Positions 35,415 to 44,374 of a stretch of 64,000 bases of DNA are shown one piece after another. Each line of letters starts with the position of its first letter. The stretch's first letter is position 1. The stretch spans positions 52,973 through 116,972 of the forward strand of contig NZ_RHGY01000006.1 in assembly GCF_003862435.1 (NCBI RefSeq), read 5' to 3'. The notes beneath the pieces are model-generated. The model did no database searches. It saw nothing but the letters and a program-made list of their open reading frames with translations, and had not been told where the DNA came from. Position numbers and translations under genes: made by a program. The stretch comes from Weissella viridescens (lineage in GTDB: Bacteria; Bacillota; Bacilli; Lactobacillales; Lactobacillaceae).

Positions 35415-35960
35415 TTATGAACGAGCTTTTAGCTCATCTTGGGCAACCCACTTATGGTTCATCACAGACTTACCAGTTTTGGTATTTGTGTAATTGATTT
35501 CATAGGCAGGGCCCTTGTGGACCTTGGTAATCTTACCTTTGGCATTTTTCATACCTGGCATGTGGTCAGTGGTGATGGTAATGGTATCACCCTTTTTGTC
35601 CTTCTTATCTGGATCCTTGAAGTCAGACTTTACCAACCACTTGTGGTGCATGACTTCTTTACCCGACTGGGTGTTCTTGTATTGAACCTCATAGAGTGGG
35701 GTATCGTATGCATGAACGACCATGCCTTTGGCATTCTTCATACCAGCCATGTGATCAGCCTTAACGGTCACCTTAGCATTGTCCTTGTACTTGGCATTTT
35801 TGTCCATTTTCAAATGTGAGGTATCAGATGTAGATGATGACATCGTCTTAGCGCTTGAAGACATATTATTCATACTATCTGCGTGAATGAGAGACGTACT
35901 TGCAGCAGCTCCAGTAGCTAAGAGAAGAGTTGTTGCGGCAATTGTAAACTGTTTGTTCAT
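35415..35960 (-). CDS. YdhK-family secreted protein with two DUF1541 repeats
   Basis: 181 aa: signal peptide (residues 1-28, ending IHADS), a Ser/Met-rich linker, then two tandem repeats of about 55 residues sharing DHM-x-GMKNAKG, YE-x-x-Y-x-NT and HKW (about 62-115 and 125-180). This is the YdhK/DUF1541 family, extracellular, function unknown, often near metal or stress genes. Start is MNKQFTI at 35960, with GGAGG 7 bases upstream; a longer frame has no such site. His/Met-rich motifs hint at metal binding, an inference only. Confidence 0.8.
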   Translation of the reverse strand: MNKQFTIAATTLLLATGAAASTSLIHADSMNNMSSSAKTMSSSTSDTSHLKMDKNAKYKDNAKVTVKADHMAGMKNAKGMVVHAYDTPLYEVQYKNTQSGKEVMHHKWLVKSDFKDPDKKDKKGDTITITTDHMPGMKNAKGKITKVHKGPAYEINYTNTKTGKSVMNHKWVAQDELKARS

Positions 35961-36084
35961 GATGTTTCCTCCAAAATTTCTTAACAACCAACAACAGAAC
36001 ATAGCTTATAATTTAATTGATAAAGAAAGTTTAATTGGGGCATAAGTGGAACATAAATTCAGTTTTGAATTGAGTCCTAATCTG

Positions 36085-36113
36085 TTCCGTGTGTCTGTAC
36101 AATATGGTATATT
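36085..36113 (+). promoter_or_regulatory. queT promoter
   Basis: TTCCGT (36085-36090), 17-bp spacer, TATATT (36108-36113); transcription would start just before the riboswitch. Confidence 0.6.
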
Positions 36114-36119
36114 GAAATC

Positions 36120-36157
36120 ACGTGGTTCGTAACCATCCCACGCAAAAAAACTAGGAG
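36120..36157 (+). promoter_or_regulatory. preQ1-I riboswitch
   Basis: P1 stem CGTGG (36121-36125) with CCACG (36138-36142), a loop containing the conserved TTC and ACCATC-like segment, and the tail CAAAAAAACTAGGAG that forms the pseudoknot. The tail ends in the ribosome binding site AGGAG, so preQ1 binding should block translation of queT. Matches the short class I consensus and the downstream gene. Confidence 0.88.
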
Positions 36158-36167
36158 TCTTTTAAAT

Positions 36168-36662
36168 ATGGAAACAAAAAAAAATAAACGCGTCTATGAT
36201 CTCACGATGATGGCCGTTGTTGCCGCACTTTATGTGGTATTGACGTTGTTGGTAGCACCTTTCGCTTTTGGACCGGTCCAATTGCGTTTGTCAGAAGGGC
36301 TAAACCATCTAGCTGTCTTCAATAAGCGCTACATCGTAGCAATTTCACTAGGGGTGTTCATTGCCAACACGCAGTCATCCCTTGGTGCCGTTGATATGAT
36401 TTTCGGAACGCTGGGTACAGTTGTAATGTTGACGATGAGCTACTATGCCACACGTCATGTGAAGTCAATCGTGAAGCGTCTCATCATCAGCACAGTTATT
36501 GATACTTTCATGATGTGGGCCGTGGCGCTTGAATTGCACGTCTTCTTGAAGGCACCATTCTGGATTACCTACGGTTCAGTTGCCCTTGGAGAATTTGCTT
36601 CATTGGTCATTGGTGCGATTGTCATTTACTTCATCAGCAAGCGCATTAACTTGGCAGCCTAA
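36168..36662 (+). CDS. queT: queuosine precursor ECF transporter S component QueT
   Basis: 164-aa membrane protein with five or six helices, family QueT: FGPVQLRLSEGLNHLAVFNKRY near the N-terminus and SLGVFIANTQSSLGAVDMIFG are characteristic. It imports a queuosine precursor such as preQ1 with the shared ECF module. The class I preQ1 riboswitch directly upstream supports the substrate. The ATG lies 11 bases after the AGGAG held in the riboswitch tail. Confidence 0.93.
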   Translation: METKKNKRVYDLTMMAVVAALYVVLTLLVAPFAFGPVQLRLSEGLNHLAVFNKRYIVAISLGVFIANTQSSLGAVDMIFGTLGTVVMLTMSYYATRHVKSIVKRLIISTVIDTFMMWAVALELHVFLKAPFWITYGSVALGEFASLVIGAIVIYFISKRINLAA

Positions 36663-37399
36663 TGATTGATCAAAATTATACGGGGCAGACGCTCTTAATC
36701 ACCGGTGCAGCTTCGGGGATTGGGCAAGCCCAAACGCAAGCTTATCTAGCTGCCGGTGCGACTGTGATTGCACTGGATCGACAACCCATTCAACTGGAAC
36801 ACGCCAACTTAACCAAGGTCGAACTTGATTTAGCGGACGCAACTGGCTTGAAGGCATGGTTGTCACAAAACACGGCATTACTCGCGCAAGTGGATATTTT
36901 CTTGAGCACGGCTGGGGTCTTGGATGCTTTCCAACCAGCTTTGGCAGAAGACGAAGCATTATTTATGCGCGTGATGCAAATCAATACCTATGCCCCAATT
37001 CAAATCACGATGGCTTTGTTGCCAATGTTACTTGAAAAAAAGCATGGACAAATTTTATACATGGCATCGATTGCTGGTTTAATTGCTGGTGGTGGTGGCG
37101 CAGCCTATACAACGTCCAAGCATGCTTTGGTCGGGTGGATGCGTCAGCTCGCCTTAGATTATGCTGACCAGGGATTGCGAGTGAACGCGATTGCACCTGG
37201 GGCGATTGAAACGCCTATGAATGCAGCCGATTTTGCTGGGGATGCCGCTATGGCGAAATCTGTTGCGGCGGAAACGCCAACCAAGCGTTGGGCTCAGCCA
37301 GAAGAGGTCGCCGACCTGAGCCTTTACTTAACAAGCCCGCAAGCAGGGTACATTCAAGGCCAAGTTGTGCCAATCGACGGTGGTTGGACAATTAAATAG
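36662..37399 (+). CDS. short-chain dehydrogenase/reductase
   Basis: 245-aa NAD(P)-dependent oxidoreductase of the classical SDR family: TGAASGIG cofactor loop at residue 15, STAGVL near 84, catalytic Ser (MASIAG) near 136, Tyr-Lys in AAYTTSKHA near 150, and NAIAPGAIETPM. FabG-like in sequence, but substrate unknown. Its ATG overlaps the queT stop (TAATG) and no ribosome binding site is seen, so translation is probably coupled to queT and hence to the riboswitch. Confidence 0.85.
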   Translation: MIDQNYTGQTLLITGAASGIGQAQTQAYLAAGATVIALDRQPIQLEHANLTKVELDLADATGLKAWLSQNTALLAQVDIFLSTAGVLDAFQPALAEDEALFMRVMQINTYAPIQITMALLPMLLEKKHGQILYMASIAGLIAGGGGAAYTTSKHALVGWMRQLALDYADQGLRVNAIAPGAIETPMNAADFAGDAAMAKSVAAETPTKRWAQPEEVADLSLYLTSPQAGYIQGQVVPIDGGWTIK

Positions 37400-37409
37400 A
37401 ATCAAATAA

Positions 37410-37443
37410 AAACGCTAGTTACGAGTAATCGTAGCTGGCGTTT
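37410..37443. terminator. bidirectional terminator
   Basis: AAACGCTAGTTACG pairs with CGTAGCTGGCGTTT (G-T pairs included), AGTAAT loop; between convergent SDR and XRE-like genes. Confidence 0.75.
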
Positions 37444-37449
37444 GTTTAG

Positions 37450-38016
37450 TTAGAATTTCGTGAAATCAGGCAAGTCAACGAAGTAGCTGACAATATCGGT
37501 GATATCAACGTAATTATTTTCGTCTTTGTAGAGGAGCAAGCGCCAGTCGCTGACGTGATCCTCGTTACGCTCATCAATGAACTGGTTCAAAGTACCGTCA
37601 TGATTGAGGAGCAGATAACCGGCGAAATCTTCTAAGACATCGGGCATCGACGTTGTTAGGCGTTCCATATCATGTGAATCATTGGGGTTGAAAAGGGCCA
37701 CACCGAGAGTCCCAAGTTCAGGACGTAGGTTGGCGAAGTACCACTTAATGGCGATAAGGTCGGTCATCGTCATACCGATGTTCATCAAATAGTCGACACT
37801 CAAGCGGAAGTGGATGGGTTCAACCATTGCAGGCTGAGTTTTAGCGACATGATATTGATCAGAATAGAATTCAGCCAATGTTTGCCATTGTGCGAAGGTC
37901 GGTTCTTGTGTGCCTTGCTCGAAATCGTTCAAGGTATCTGCAGCAATCTTTGTTTGTTCAGCAACGGCTTCACGGCTTAATTGAAAAAGTGAACGCAGGG
38001 TTAGTAGATTATTCAT
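37450..38016 (-). CDS. XRE-like helix-turn-helix protein
   Basis: 188 aa. The first 50 residues form a Cro/C1-type helix-turn-helix (LRSLFQLSREAVAEQTKIAADTLNDFEQGTQEP). The remaining 130 residues are acidic, without recognisable domain, and may be a sensor or interaction part. ATG 38016 has AAGGAAG at 7 bases; a GTG one codon earlier is possible. It follows the lepA-like gene on the same strand after 18 bp, so the two probably share a transcript. Confidence 0.7.
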   Translation of the reverse strand: MNNLLTLRSLFQLSREAVAEQTKIAADTLNDFEQGTQEPTFAQWQTLAEFYSDQYHVAKTQPAMVEPIHFRLSVDYLMNIGMTMTDLIAIKWYFANLRPELGTLGVALFNPNDSHDMERLTTSMPDVLEDFAGYLLLNHDGTLNQFIDERNEDHVSDWRLLLYKDENNYVDITDIVSYFVDLPDFTKF

Positions 38017-38037
38017 CACAAAACTTCCTTTCGATGA

Positions 38038-39816
38038 TTAATGACGGCTCATATCCAAAATGGCATCAAAGACAGACTGTGGCAATTCGATTTGATTCTT
38101 TTGCCCTTGGCGACGCATTTGTTGTTGCTTCTTAGACGTCTTACCAGATGAAGCAGCGGCTTTACGTAGGGGTGGAATATTTCCACGACTAATGACACGC
38201 CCTTCAACAATGGCTTGAACCGGCATTTGTTGCAACTTACGTGGGACCAGTTCCGTTAACTTTTGGACGATTTCTTGGGCGAATTGGTCGGCACGCAAAC
38301 GGTGCATCACAAAAGTTAGCGCATCGACAGGCGTGTAATCAATTTGGATATCCAAACGGACCAAATCAGATTCATCATAATCGTCGCGCTCCGTTGAAAG
38401 CGTGGCGAAACCATGGGAAACGGACTTCAGTTCATTAAAGAAATCATAGGCAATTTCAGAAATTGGCATCTTGTAGGTGATTAATAGCATGTCACCAATC
38501 GTTTCCAAATCTTGAAGGACACCACGGCGGCCTTCTGCAAGACGCATAATGTCGTTTAATTGAGAATCCGGCGCAGTGATTTTAGCGCGAACGTAAGGTT
38601 CTTCAACCTTTGTGATCATATTATAATCCGGGAATTGCGTTGGGTTTTCAATGTAAAGCGGCTTATCTTGGTTTTTAACTGTGACGCGGTAAGTTGAGTT
38701 TGGCATGGTCGTCAAAACATCAAGGCCAAACTCGGCTTGCAAACGTTCACGAATGATCTGCAAATGGAAGATTCCCAAGAAACCACCACGGAAGCCCATA
38801 CCAAGTGCTTCAGATTGTTCAGGTTCGTATTGGAAAGCCGCATCATTTAGCGCCAGCTTTTCAATCGCAATCTTTAATTCTTTGTATTCACCTTCATGCG
38901 GATAAATTCCGGCATATACCATTGGCTCGATTTGTTGATAACCAGGGAAAGGTGCATCAGTGGGGTTTTGTTTAGAGGTCACGGTGTCACCAACTTGGAT
39001 GGCACGTGGATCCTTAATTCCCGTGAGAATGTAACCAACATCCCCAGCTGATAATTCAGGCGTTTCAGTGGCAAGGGGCGTATAGAAACCAATTTCCTTT
39101 GGTTGGGCACTAACGTCATTAGCCATGAAATTCAACGCCATATTTTTTGTCAAAATCCCATCGAAAATACGGGCTTGGACCATGACACCTTGATAGGGAT
39201 CGAATTTTGTATCGAAAATCAGACCCTTAAGCGGTGCGTCAGGGTCGCCACTTGGTGCGGGTAAACGGTCACGAATGGCTAACAAAACATCGTCAATCCC
39301 AATTCCAGTCTTAGCGGAAATACGCAGGGTGTTTTCAGGCGTGAAACGTTCATCAAGATCCATCAATTCAGCTTGCGTACTATCAACATCAGCCATTTTG
39401 TTATCAATTTTATTGATAATCGGAATGACGGTTAGGCCAGCATCTTGTGAAAGGCGGTAGTTGGCAACAGTTTGAGCTTGCACACCCTTGGTGGCATCGA
39501 CCAAAAGGAGCACACCATCAGTGGCTGACAAACTACGTGACACTTCATAATTGAAATCGACGTGCCCAGGTGTATCAATCAAGTTATATTCAAATTCTTG
39601 ACCTTCTGGGTCAACGTAGTAATTACGGACGGTACGCGACTTCACGGTCACACCGTGCATTTGTTCAACAGCCAGATCATCTAGTAATTGATCACTGGCT
39701 TCACGGTTACTAACCGTATTCGTGGTTTCCATGATGCGGTCAGCAAGTGTCGACTTTCCATGATCAATGTGGGCAATAATAGCAAAATTTCGGATAAACT
39801 TTTGGTCTTTAGGCAT
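38038..39816 (-). CDS. lepA: LepA (EF-4)-like translational GTPase, divergent C-terminus
   Basis: 592-aa ribosomal GTPase. G domain motifs are intact: AHIDHGKSTL, DTPGHVDF, NKID. Domains II-V follow, including FRGGFLGIFHLQII in place of the usual GFRCGFLGLLHMEII. The C-terminal domain differs from canonical LepA: the conserved KCYGGDxxRKKKLLEKQK stretch is absent and replaced by a Ser/Gln/Lys-rich segment (KTSKKQQQMRRQGQKNQ) before IELPQSVF. Start 39816 (MPKDQKF) has GAAGAAGGA close by; a longer frame begins 20 codons earlier. I read it as a LepA paralogue as found in some lactic acid bacteria, not necessarily the housekeeping copy. Confidence 0.8.
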   Translation of the reverse strand: MPKDQKFIRNFAIIAHIDHGKSTLADRIMETTNTVSNREASDQLLDDLAVEQMHGVTVKSRTVRNYYVDPEGQEFEYNLIDTPGHVDFNYEVSRSLSATDGVLLLVDATKGVQAQTVANYRLSQDAGLTVIPIINKIDNKMADVDSTQAELMDLDERFTPENTLRISAKTGIGIDDVLLAIRDRLPAPSGDPDAPLKGLIFDTKFDPYQGVMVQARIFDGILTKNMALNFMANDVSAQPKEIGFYTPLATETPELSAGDVGYILTGIKDPRAIQVGDTVTSKQNPTDAPFPGYQQIEPMVYAGIYPHEGEYKELKIAIEKLALNDAAFQYEPEQSEALGMGFRGGFLGIFHLQIIRERLQAEFGLDVLTTMPNSTYRVTVKNQDKPLYIENPTQFPDYNMITKVEEPYVRAKITAPDSQLNDIMRLAEGRRGVLQDLETIGDMLLITYKMPISEIAYDFFNELKSVSHGFATLSTERDDYDESDLVRLDIQIDYTPVDALTFVMHRLRADQFAQEIVQKLTELVPRKLQQMPVQAIVEGRVISRGNIPPLRKAAASSGKTSKKQQQMRRQGQKNQIELPQSVFDAILDMSRH

Positions 39817-39970
39817 GAGGTCCTTCTTCTTTTCATTTAATCGGTGTTGTACCGAAGAGTATGTTAATCTGTTCAAATTCTACCGTACTCACCGGCAAAG
39901 GTGAAGAGAATCATGTATAATTTAAGGATAGTCTTATAAATCAAAATGGAAACAGAAAAAGAGGGATCAT

Positions 39971-40516
39971 ATGATTACATTTGAACCGATTACTGATGAA
40001 GCGTACTGGCAAAAAATTTATTTAGAAGCATTTCCAGAGCGTGAGCGTAGCCCCTATGAAATGCTTGTGGAACTTTCTGAAACGAAGCCCGTTGTTGAGT
40101 TACATACGATTGCCGAAGATGGCAAGGCGATTGGCTTGGTTGTGTGGGTTGAATTAGGGGATGATAAAGCTTTCATCCTATACTTTGCGATTGATCAATC
40201 ACTACGTGGTGGTGGATACGGTGGTAAAGTGCTGGCAGCTTTGAAGGAGCGCTTTACGAACGGGATTATCCTAGAAGCTGAATTCCAAGAACCTGATGCT
40301 GACAATTTAGACCAGCGTGAACGTCGCCATCGTTTTTATGAAAAAAATGGTGTCATGGATTCAGCATTTGCATCAAAAGCATTTGGTGGGATTTACCATT
40401 TGATGCGTTCAAATCCAAAAGTCACAGTGGAAGATTACTTAAAAGGTGTCCAAATTTTGAGTGACTACCCAACGATGGTTGCCCCAGCATCACAGGCTTT
40501 ACGAGCCTTTAAATAA
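39971..40516 (+). CDS. GNAT-family acetyltransferase
   Basis: 181 aa. Acetyl-CoA site visible as DQSLRGGGYGGKVLAAL (about residues 75-91), followed by RRHRFYEKNGV, both typical of the GNAT fold. Substrate unknown. AGAGGGA precedes the ATG. Divergent from lepA-like gene; ends at its own terminator. Confidence 0.82.
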   Translation: MITFEPITDEAYWQKIYLEAFPERERSPYEMLVELSETKPVVELHTIAEDGKAIGLVVWVELGDDKAFILYFAIDQSLRGGGYGGKVLAALKERFTNGIILEAEFQEPDADNLDQRERRHRFYEKNGVMDSAFASKAFGGIYHLMRSNPKVTVEDYLKGVQILSDYPTMVAPASQALRAFK

Positions 40517-40520
40517 TTAA

Positions 40521-40553
40521 AAAAACAGCTACTGAATCAAGTGGCTGTTTTTT
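40521..40553 (+). terminator. GNAT gene terminator
   Basis: AAAAACAGCTACT pairs with AGTGGCTGTTTTT, 6-base loop, T run. Confidence 0.85.
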
Positions 40554-40656
40554 TATGGACTTTTTTGCTTGTAGTATTATACGCCGTATGGTAATGTCTT
40601 TTATGCAATAGATTTAACGGAATAGTATTATATATAATTAAAAGCGAGGCAGTATC

Positions 40657-41412
40657 ATGACAGAACCAGCATTAGTAGCAAAAAATTTGGAAAAAACCTA
40701 TCAAAAAGGAACAGAAGCGGAGCAAACCGTTTTAAAAGATTTATCTTTAACGGTTGAAAATGGAGAATTTTTAGCCATTATGGGACCTTCTGGATCTGGA
40801 AAATCAACTTTGTTGAACATTTTGTCAACATTAATGACACCAACTAGTGGGGAAGTTGAAATTAATGGTAAAGATATTCTCCATATGCGTGACAAAGAAA
40901 TGGCCAAGTTCCGTGGGCACGACATGGGGTTCATTTTCCAAAACTATAATTTGATTGAAAGCTTAACGGTCGCTGAAAATATTGGACTACCACTGAATTT
41001 ACAAAATGTGGCACCAAAGCTCATCAAGGAACGTGTACGAGGTGTAGCAGAATTATTGAACATTGCTGATTATCTTGGGAAGTATCCGGCAGAACTGTCA
41101 GGGGGACAACAACAACGCGTTGGGGCCGCCCGAGCCTTAGTCCACGAACCAGCTTTGATTTTTGGGGATGAGCCAACAGGTGCTTTGGATTCTGAAAATG
41201 CACGGGAGATGATGGCTTATCTGTCTAAGATTAACCAAGCCGAAGCCATTTCCATTTTGATGGTAACGCACGATGCTTTCTCAGCAAGTTTTGCGTCACG
41301 CATTCTTTTCTTAAGTGATGGACAATTCGTGGCTGAATTAAAGCGTGATGGGCAAAATCGCGAAGCATTTTATCAACAAATTTTGCACCAATTAGGAAAC
41401 TTTGAAGAATAG
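40657..41412 (+). CDS. ABC transporter ATPase, MacB/BceA type
   Basis: 251-aa ATP-binding subunit. Walker A GPSGSGKST near residue 44, Q-loop FQNYNLIES, signature LSGGQQQRVGAARAL near 150, Walker B ALIFGDEPTGALD, switch His VTHD. This group energises FtsX-type permeases that export peptides or protect against cell-wall antibiotics. AAGCGAGG precedes the ATG. The permease gene follows after 16 bp. No two-component system is adjacent, unlike many BceAB modules. Confidence 0.9.
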   Translation: MTEPALVAKNLEKTYQKGTEAEQTVLKDLSLTVENGEFLAIMGPSGSGKSTLLNILSTLMTPTSGEVEINGKDILHMRDKEMAKFRGHDMGFIFQNYNLIESLTVAENIGLPLNLQNVAPKLIKERVRGVAELLNIADYLGKYPAELSGGQQQRVGAARALVHEPALIFGDEPTGALDSENAREMMAYLSKINQAEAISILMVTHDAFSASFASRILFLSDGQFVAELKRDGQNREAFYQQILHQLGNFEE

Positions 41413-41428
41413 GCGAAGGGGGGAAATC

Positions 41429-43213
41429 ATGTTAAATAAAATTGCATTAAAATCACTTCGTCAGAAATGGCGTGATTATAGTGTATTGGTCATTGGATCT
41501 TTAATTGCGGTGGCTATTTTCTATATGTTCAGCGCAATTGCGACGAATGAACCATTATTGAAGAGTATGTCGACCATGACAAAACAAGTCATTGTCATTG
41601 TGTTTGTTTTTGGTGAGATTTTCTTGGGAATTATCACGTTTGTTTACCTGAACTTTGCCAATAACTTCTTGTTGCGATTACGACAAAAGGATTATGGGTT
41701 GCTTGCAATGCTGGGGGCATCTAAACGTCAAGTTGGTGGCTTGTTAATGCGCGAGACCCTCTTTATTGGTGTCATTGCAACAGCATTTGGTATTTTAGTA
41801 GGGGCTGGATTAACAAAACTCAGTGGTCAAACCTTAATGGATCTGATTGGTATCAAAATCAAGCACTGGGCTGTCTTTACCCCTAAGGCAATCCTGATTA
41901 CTGTTGTATTTTTTCTTGTTGTCTTTCTACTCAACGGACTTTACAATCGTTGGCGTTTGAAGCGCGTTGACACACTGACTTTGTTGCACGCTGACGAAAC
42001 GACGATGGCTAAACCAGAAAAGCCAGTCCGTCAATTGATTTTGGGCTTACTTGGACTTATTATTTTAGGTGGAAGTTATGCCTTGATGCCGTCAATTCCA
42101 AAATTGCGAATGACGGGGATGGTCATTGCGTTAATTTTGAATGGTGTCGGAACGTATTTGTTTGTTGGTCAGACACTAGGGCTCATCACAAATTGGATGC
42201 GTCGTTCTGATTTTGGACAACGTGGACTACGTTTGTTCTTGAACGGGCAATTAAGTTTTCGCCTAAATGAATATAAGCGTATTTTTACGATGATTGCGGT
42301 GTTATTTGGTTTAGCGCTAGGTGCAATTAGTGTTGGACAAGGTTACTATGTTTCTTTGCCAAAACAAGCAGAGGAAAATAATCCTGTCACATTAATGATG
42401 CGTAAACCTGATGCGAAGTTGAGTGGGCTTAACGATGTCACTTACCAAGCTGAAATTAAATATCGGGTCCATGATGGGCAAGTCGACTTTGAAAAGCAAG
42501 ACTTAGCAAATGCCAAGGTACCGACACTGACATTTAACCACCCTGAAGATACCCATGCCAAGCCAAAACGTGTCACATTAAATGTGAATGCACCACATGC
42601 AGATGAAGATTATACGTTGACGACATGGGCAGCTTATCTAGCAGGAATGCCATACGGGACAAAGGTAAATCTGGTCGATCAATTGCCAAAACAAGGTGTC
42701 CAAACGTTTAAGGCTGTCTCTGTACGAGATATGCAGGCGAACCAAAAGCCACTTGAAAAGCTATATTCTGGTGAGTCACGCTATACTGATCACGGTAATT
42801 TGATGGTGCCCGGGGCATATGGTAATTTTGTGATGTTGAAGTCTATCTTTGGTGGTCTTGAATTTATGAGTGTCTTTTTGGGGATTGCTTTCCTCGTGAT
42901 GCTGGCCTCAACGTTGATGTTTAAAGTTCTTTCAAACGTGAGCCAAGATCGTCATCGTTATCAAATTTTAAGGATGATTGGAACGACACCTGCTGCGTCG
43001 AAGATGGCAACGATTAAAGATGTTGGTATTCTTTTCTTTATTCCAATGGTGATTGGTATCTTGGACACTGTATTTGGCCTACAAAGTTTTAAACCGATTA
43101 TGATGGATCCATACATTGGTTTAGGGAATGGATTACTCATAGTTGGAGGCGTATACTTACTTTACTTTGTTGTGACGGTATTCATTTACCAACGCCTTGT
43201 CTTAAAAAAGTAA
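41429..43213 (+). CDS. FtsX-like ABC permease, BceB type
   Basis: 594-aa membrane subunit with about ten helices: one near residue 20-40, three between 50 and 175, a cluster around 205-310, a large extracytoplasmic domain (about 320-465), and a final FtsX set (about 470-590). The DYGLLAMLGASKRQV cytoplasmic motif and the LRMIGTTPAAS copy in the second FtsX domain are typical. Size is slightly below BceB (about 640). AAGGGGG lies 6 bases before ATG 41429. Probable role: export of, or resistance to, an antimicrobial peptide. Confidence 0.88.
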   Translation: MLNKIALKSLRQKWRDYSVLVIGSLIAVAIFYMFSAIATNEPLLKSMSTMTKQVIVIVFVFGEIFLGIITFVYLNFANNFLLRLRQKDYGLLAMLGASKRQVGGLLMRETLFIGVIATAFGILVGAGLTKLSGQTLMDLIGIKIKHWAVFTPKAILITVVFFLVVFLLNGLYNRWRLKRVDTLTLLHADETTMAKPEKPVRQLILGLLGLIILGGSYALMPSIPKLRMTGMVIALILNGVGTYLFVGQTLGLITNWMRRSDFGQRGLRLFLNGQLSFRLNEYKRIFTMIAVLFGLALGAISVGQGYYVSLPKQAEENNPVTLMMRKPDAKLSGLNDVTYQAEIKYRVHDGQVDFEKQDLANAKVPTLTFNHPEDTHAKPKRVTLNVNAPHADEDYTLTTWAAYLAGMPYGTKVNLVDQLPKQGVQTFKAVSVRDMQANQKPLEKLYSGESRYTDHGNLMVPGAYGNFVMLKSIFGGLEFMSVFLGIAFLVMLASTLMFKVLSNVSQDRHRYQILRMIGTTPAASKMATIKDVGILFFIPMVIGILDTVFGLQSFKPIMMDPYIGLGNGLLIVGGVYLLYFVVTVFIYQRLVLKK

Positions 43214-43279
43214 GAGATGGCTAGATAAAGACGGGCATGTGATTTTAATTGATGCTTAACTTTTGAGTAGTGCAGAATG

Positions 43280-43288
43280 TGGTATACT
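43280..43288 (+). promoter_or_regulatory. extended -10 promoter of glycosyltransferase
   Basis: TGGTATACT, extended -10, about 108 bp before the gene. Confidence 0.45.
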
Positions 43289-43395
43289 ATGAAGATACTG
43301 TAGAAAATAAAATCGACTTTAAAATTAAATGCACAATTAAAACCGACTTGTATTAGTCATTCATGAATACGTTTAAAAGTTGCTAGGAGTAAGTT

Positions 43396-44325
43396 ATGTC
43401 TAAATTATCAATCATTGTCCCTGTCTTCAATGAGGAAGAGACTGTTCCAATTTTTTATGATGCTTTGGAAAAAGTACACACCCAAGTACCCGAATATGAG
43501 TTTGAGTACTGGTTTATTGACGATGGATCAACTGATAACACAATTGCGTCAATTCAAGCCCTACAAACCCGTACAGATACTGTTCATTATGTTGAATTCT
43601 CACGTAATTTCGGAAAAGAAGCAGGTCTGTATGCAGGTTTGCAGCATGCGACTGGTGAATATGTCGCTGTGATGGATGTTGACTTGCAAGATCCACCTGA
43701 GATGTTACCTGAAATGTTGGCCGGTGTGTCATCAGGGGAATGGGATATGGTTGGTGCACGTCGTACAACGCGTGCTGGTGAACCTAGAATTCGAACATTC
43801 TTTTCAGATATGTTTTATAAGGTGATTAATAAAATTTCTGATACGCACTTGGTTAATGGTGCACGTGATTATCGTGTCATGAGCCGTCAAGTCGTTGATG
43901 CCATTTTGAGTATGACTGAATACAATCGTTTCTCAAAAGGAATCTTTTCTTGGGTTGGATTTAAGCAGAAGTATCTGCCATATGAAAATGTTGAACGTGT
44001 TGCTGGTTCAACATCATGGTCATTCTGGTCACTTTTCAAATATTCAATTGAGGGGATTGTGGCCTTTTCACAAGCACCACTTACGGCCATTGCCATTTTA
44101 GGTGTTGTGTCATTTGTGGCCTCAATTATTGGCGCAATTGCGATTTTCATTCGCGCTTTGTTAGTGCCAGCGTCCGCTATTGGTGGTTGGCCTTCATTAG
44201 TTGTCATCATGCTCTTTATGGGTGGGATTCAACTACTTAGCTTGGGTATTGTTGGTCGTTATATCGCAGCCATCTACCTAGAAAGCAAGCATCGCCCAAT
44301 TTATATTGCACGTGATGTTAAATAA
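43396..44325 (+). CDS. membrane-bound family 2 glycosyltransferase, GtrB/CsbB-like
   Basis: 309 aa. N-terminal GT-A catalytic domain with VPVFNEEE, DDGSTDNT and the metal motif MDVDLQDPPE near residue 93, then two C-terminal membrane helices (about 230-255 and 265-290). This layout is that of polyprenyl-phosphate glycosyltransferases (GtrB, CsbB, YkcC) which load glucose or another sugar on undecaprenyl phosphate for wall or teichoic acid decoration. TAGGAG precedes the ATG. No flippase or second transferase is adjacent. Confidence 0.88.
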   Translation: MSKLSIIVPVFNEEETVPIFYDALEKVHTQVPEYEFEYWFIDDGSTDNTIASIQALQTRTDTVHYVEFSRNFGKEAGLYAGLQHATGEYVAVMDVDLQDPPEMLPEMLAGVSSGEWDMVGARRTTRAGEPRIRTFFSDMFYKVINKISDTHLVNGARDYRVMSRQVVDAILSMTEYNRFSKGIFSWVGFKQKYLPYENVERVAGSTSWSFWSLFKYSIEGIVAFSQAPLTAIAILGVVSFVASIIGAIAIFIRALLVPASAIGGWPSLVVIMLFMGGIQLLSLGIVGRYIAAIYLESKHRPIYIARDVK

Positions 44326-44335
44326 TAAAATAGTA

Positions 44336-44374
44336 AAACCCGCACTAGTCAGTACTAGTGCGGGTTTATTTTTT
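44336..44374. terminator. bidirectional terminator
   Basis: Perfect 14-bp stem (AAACCCGCACTAGT and complement) between the convergent glycosyltransferase and citI genes; T-rich on the plus side. Confidence 0.85.
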
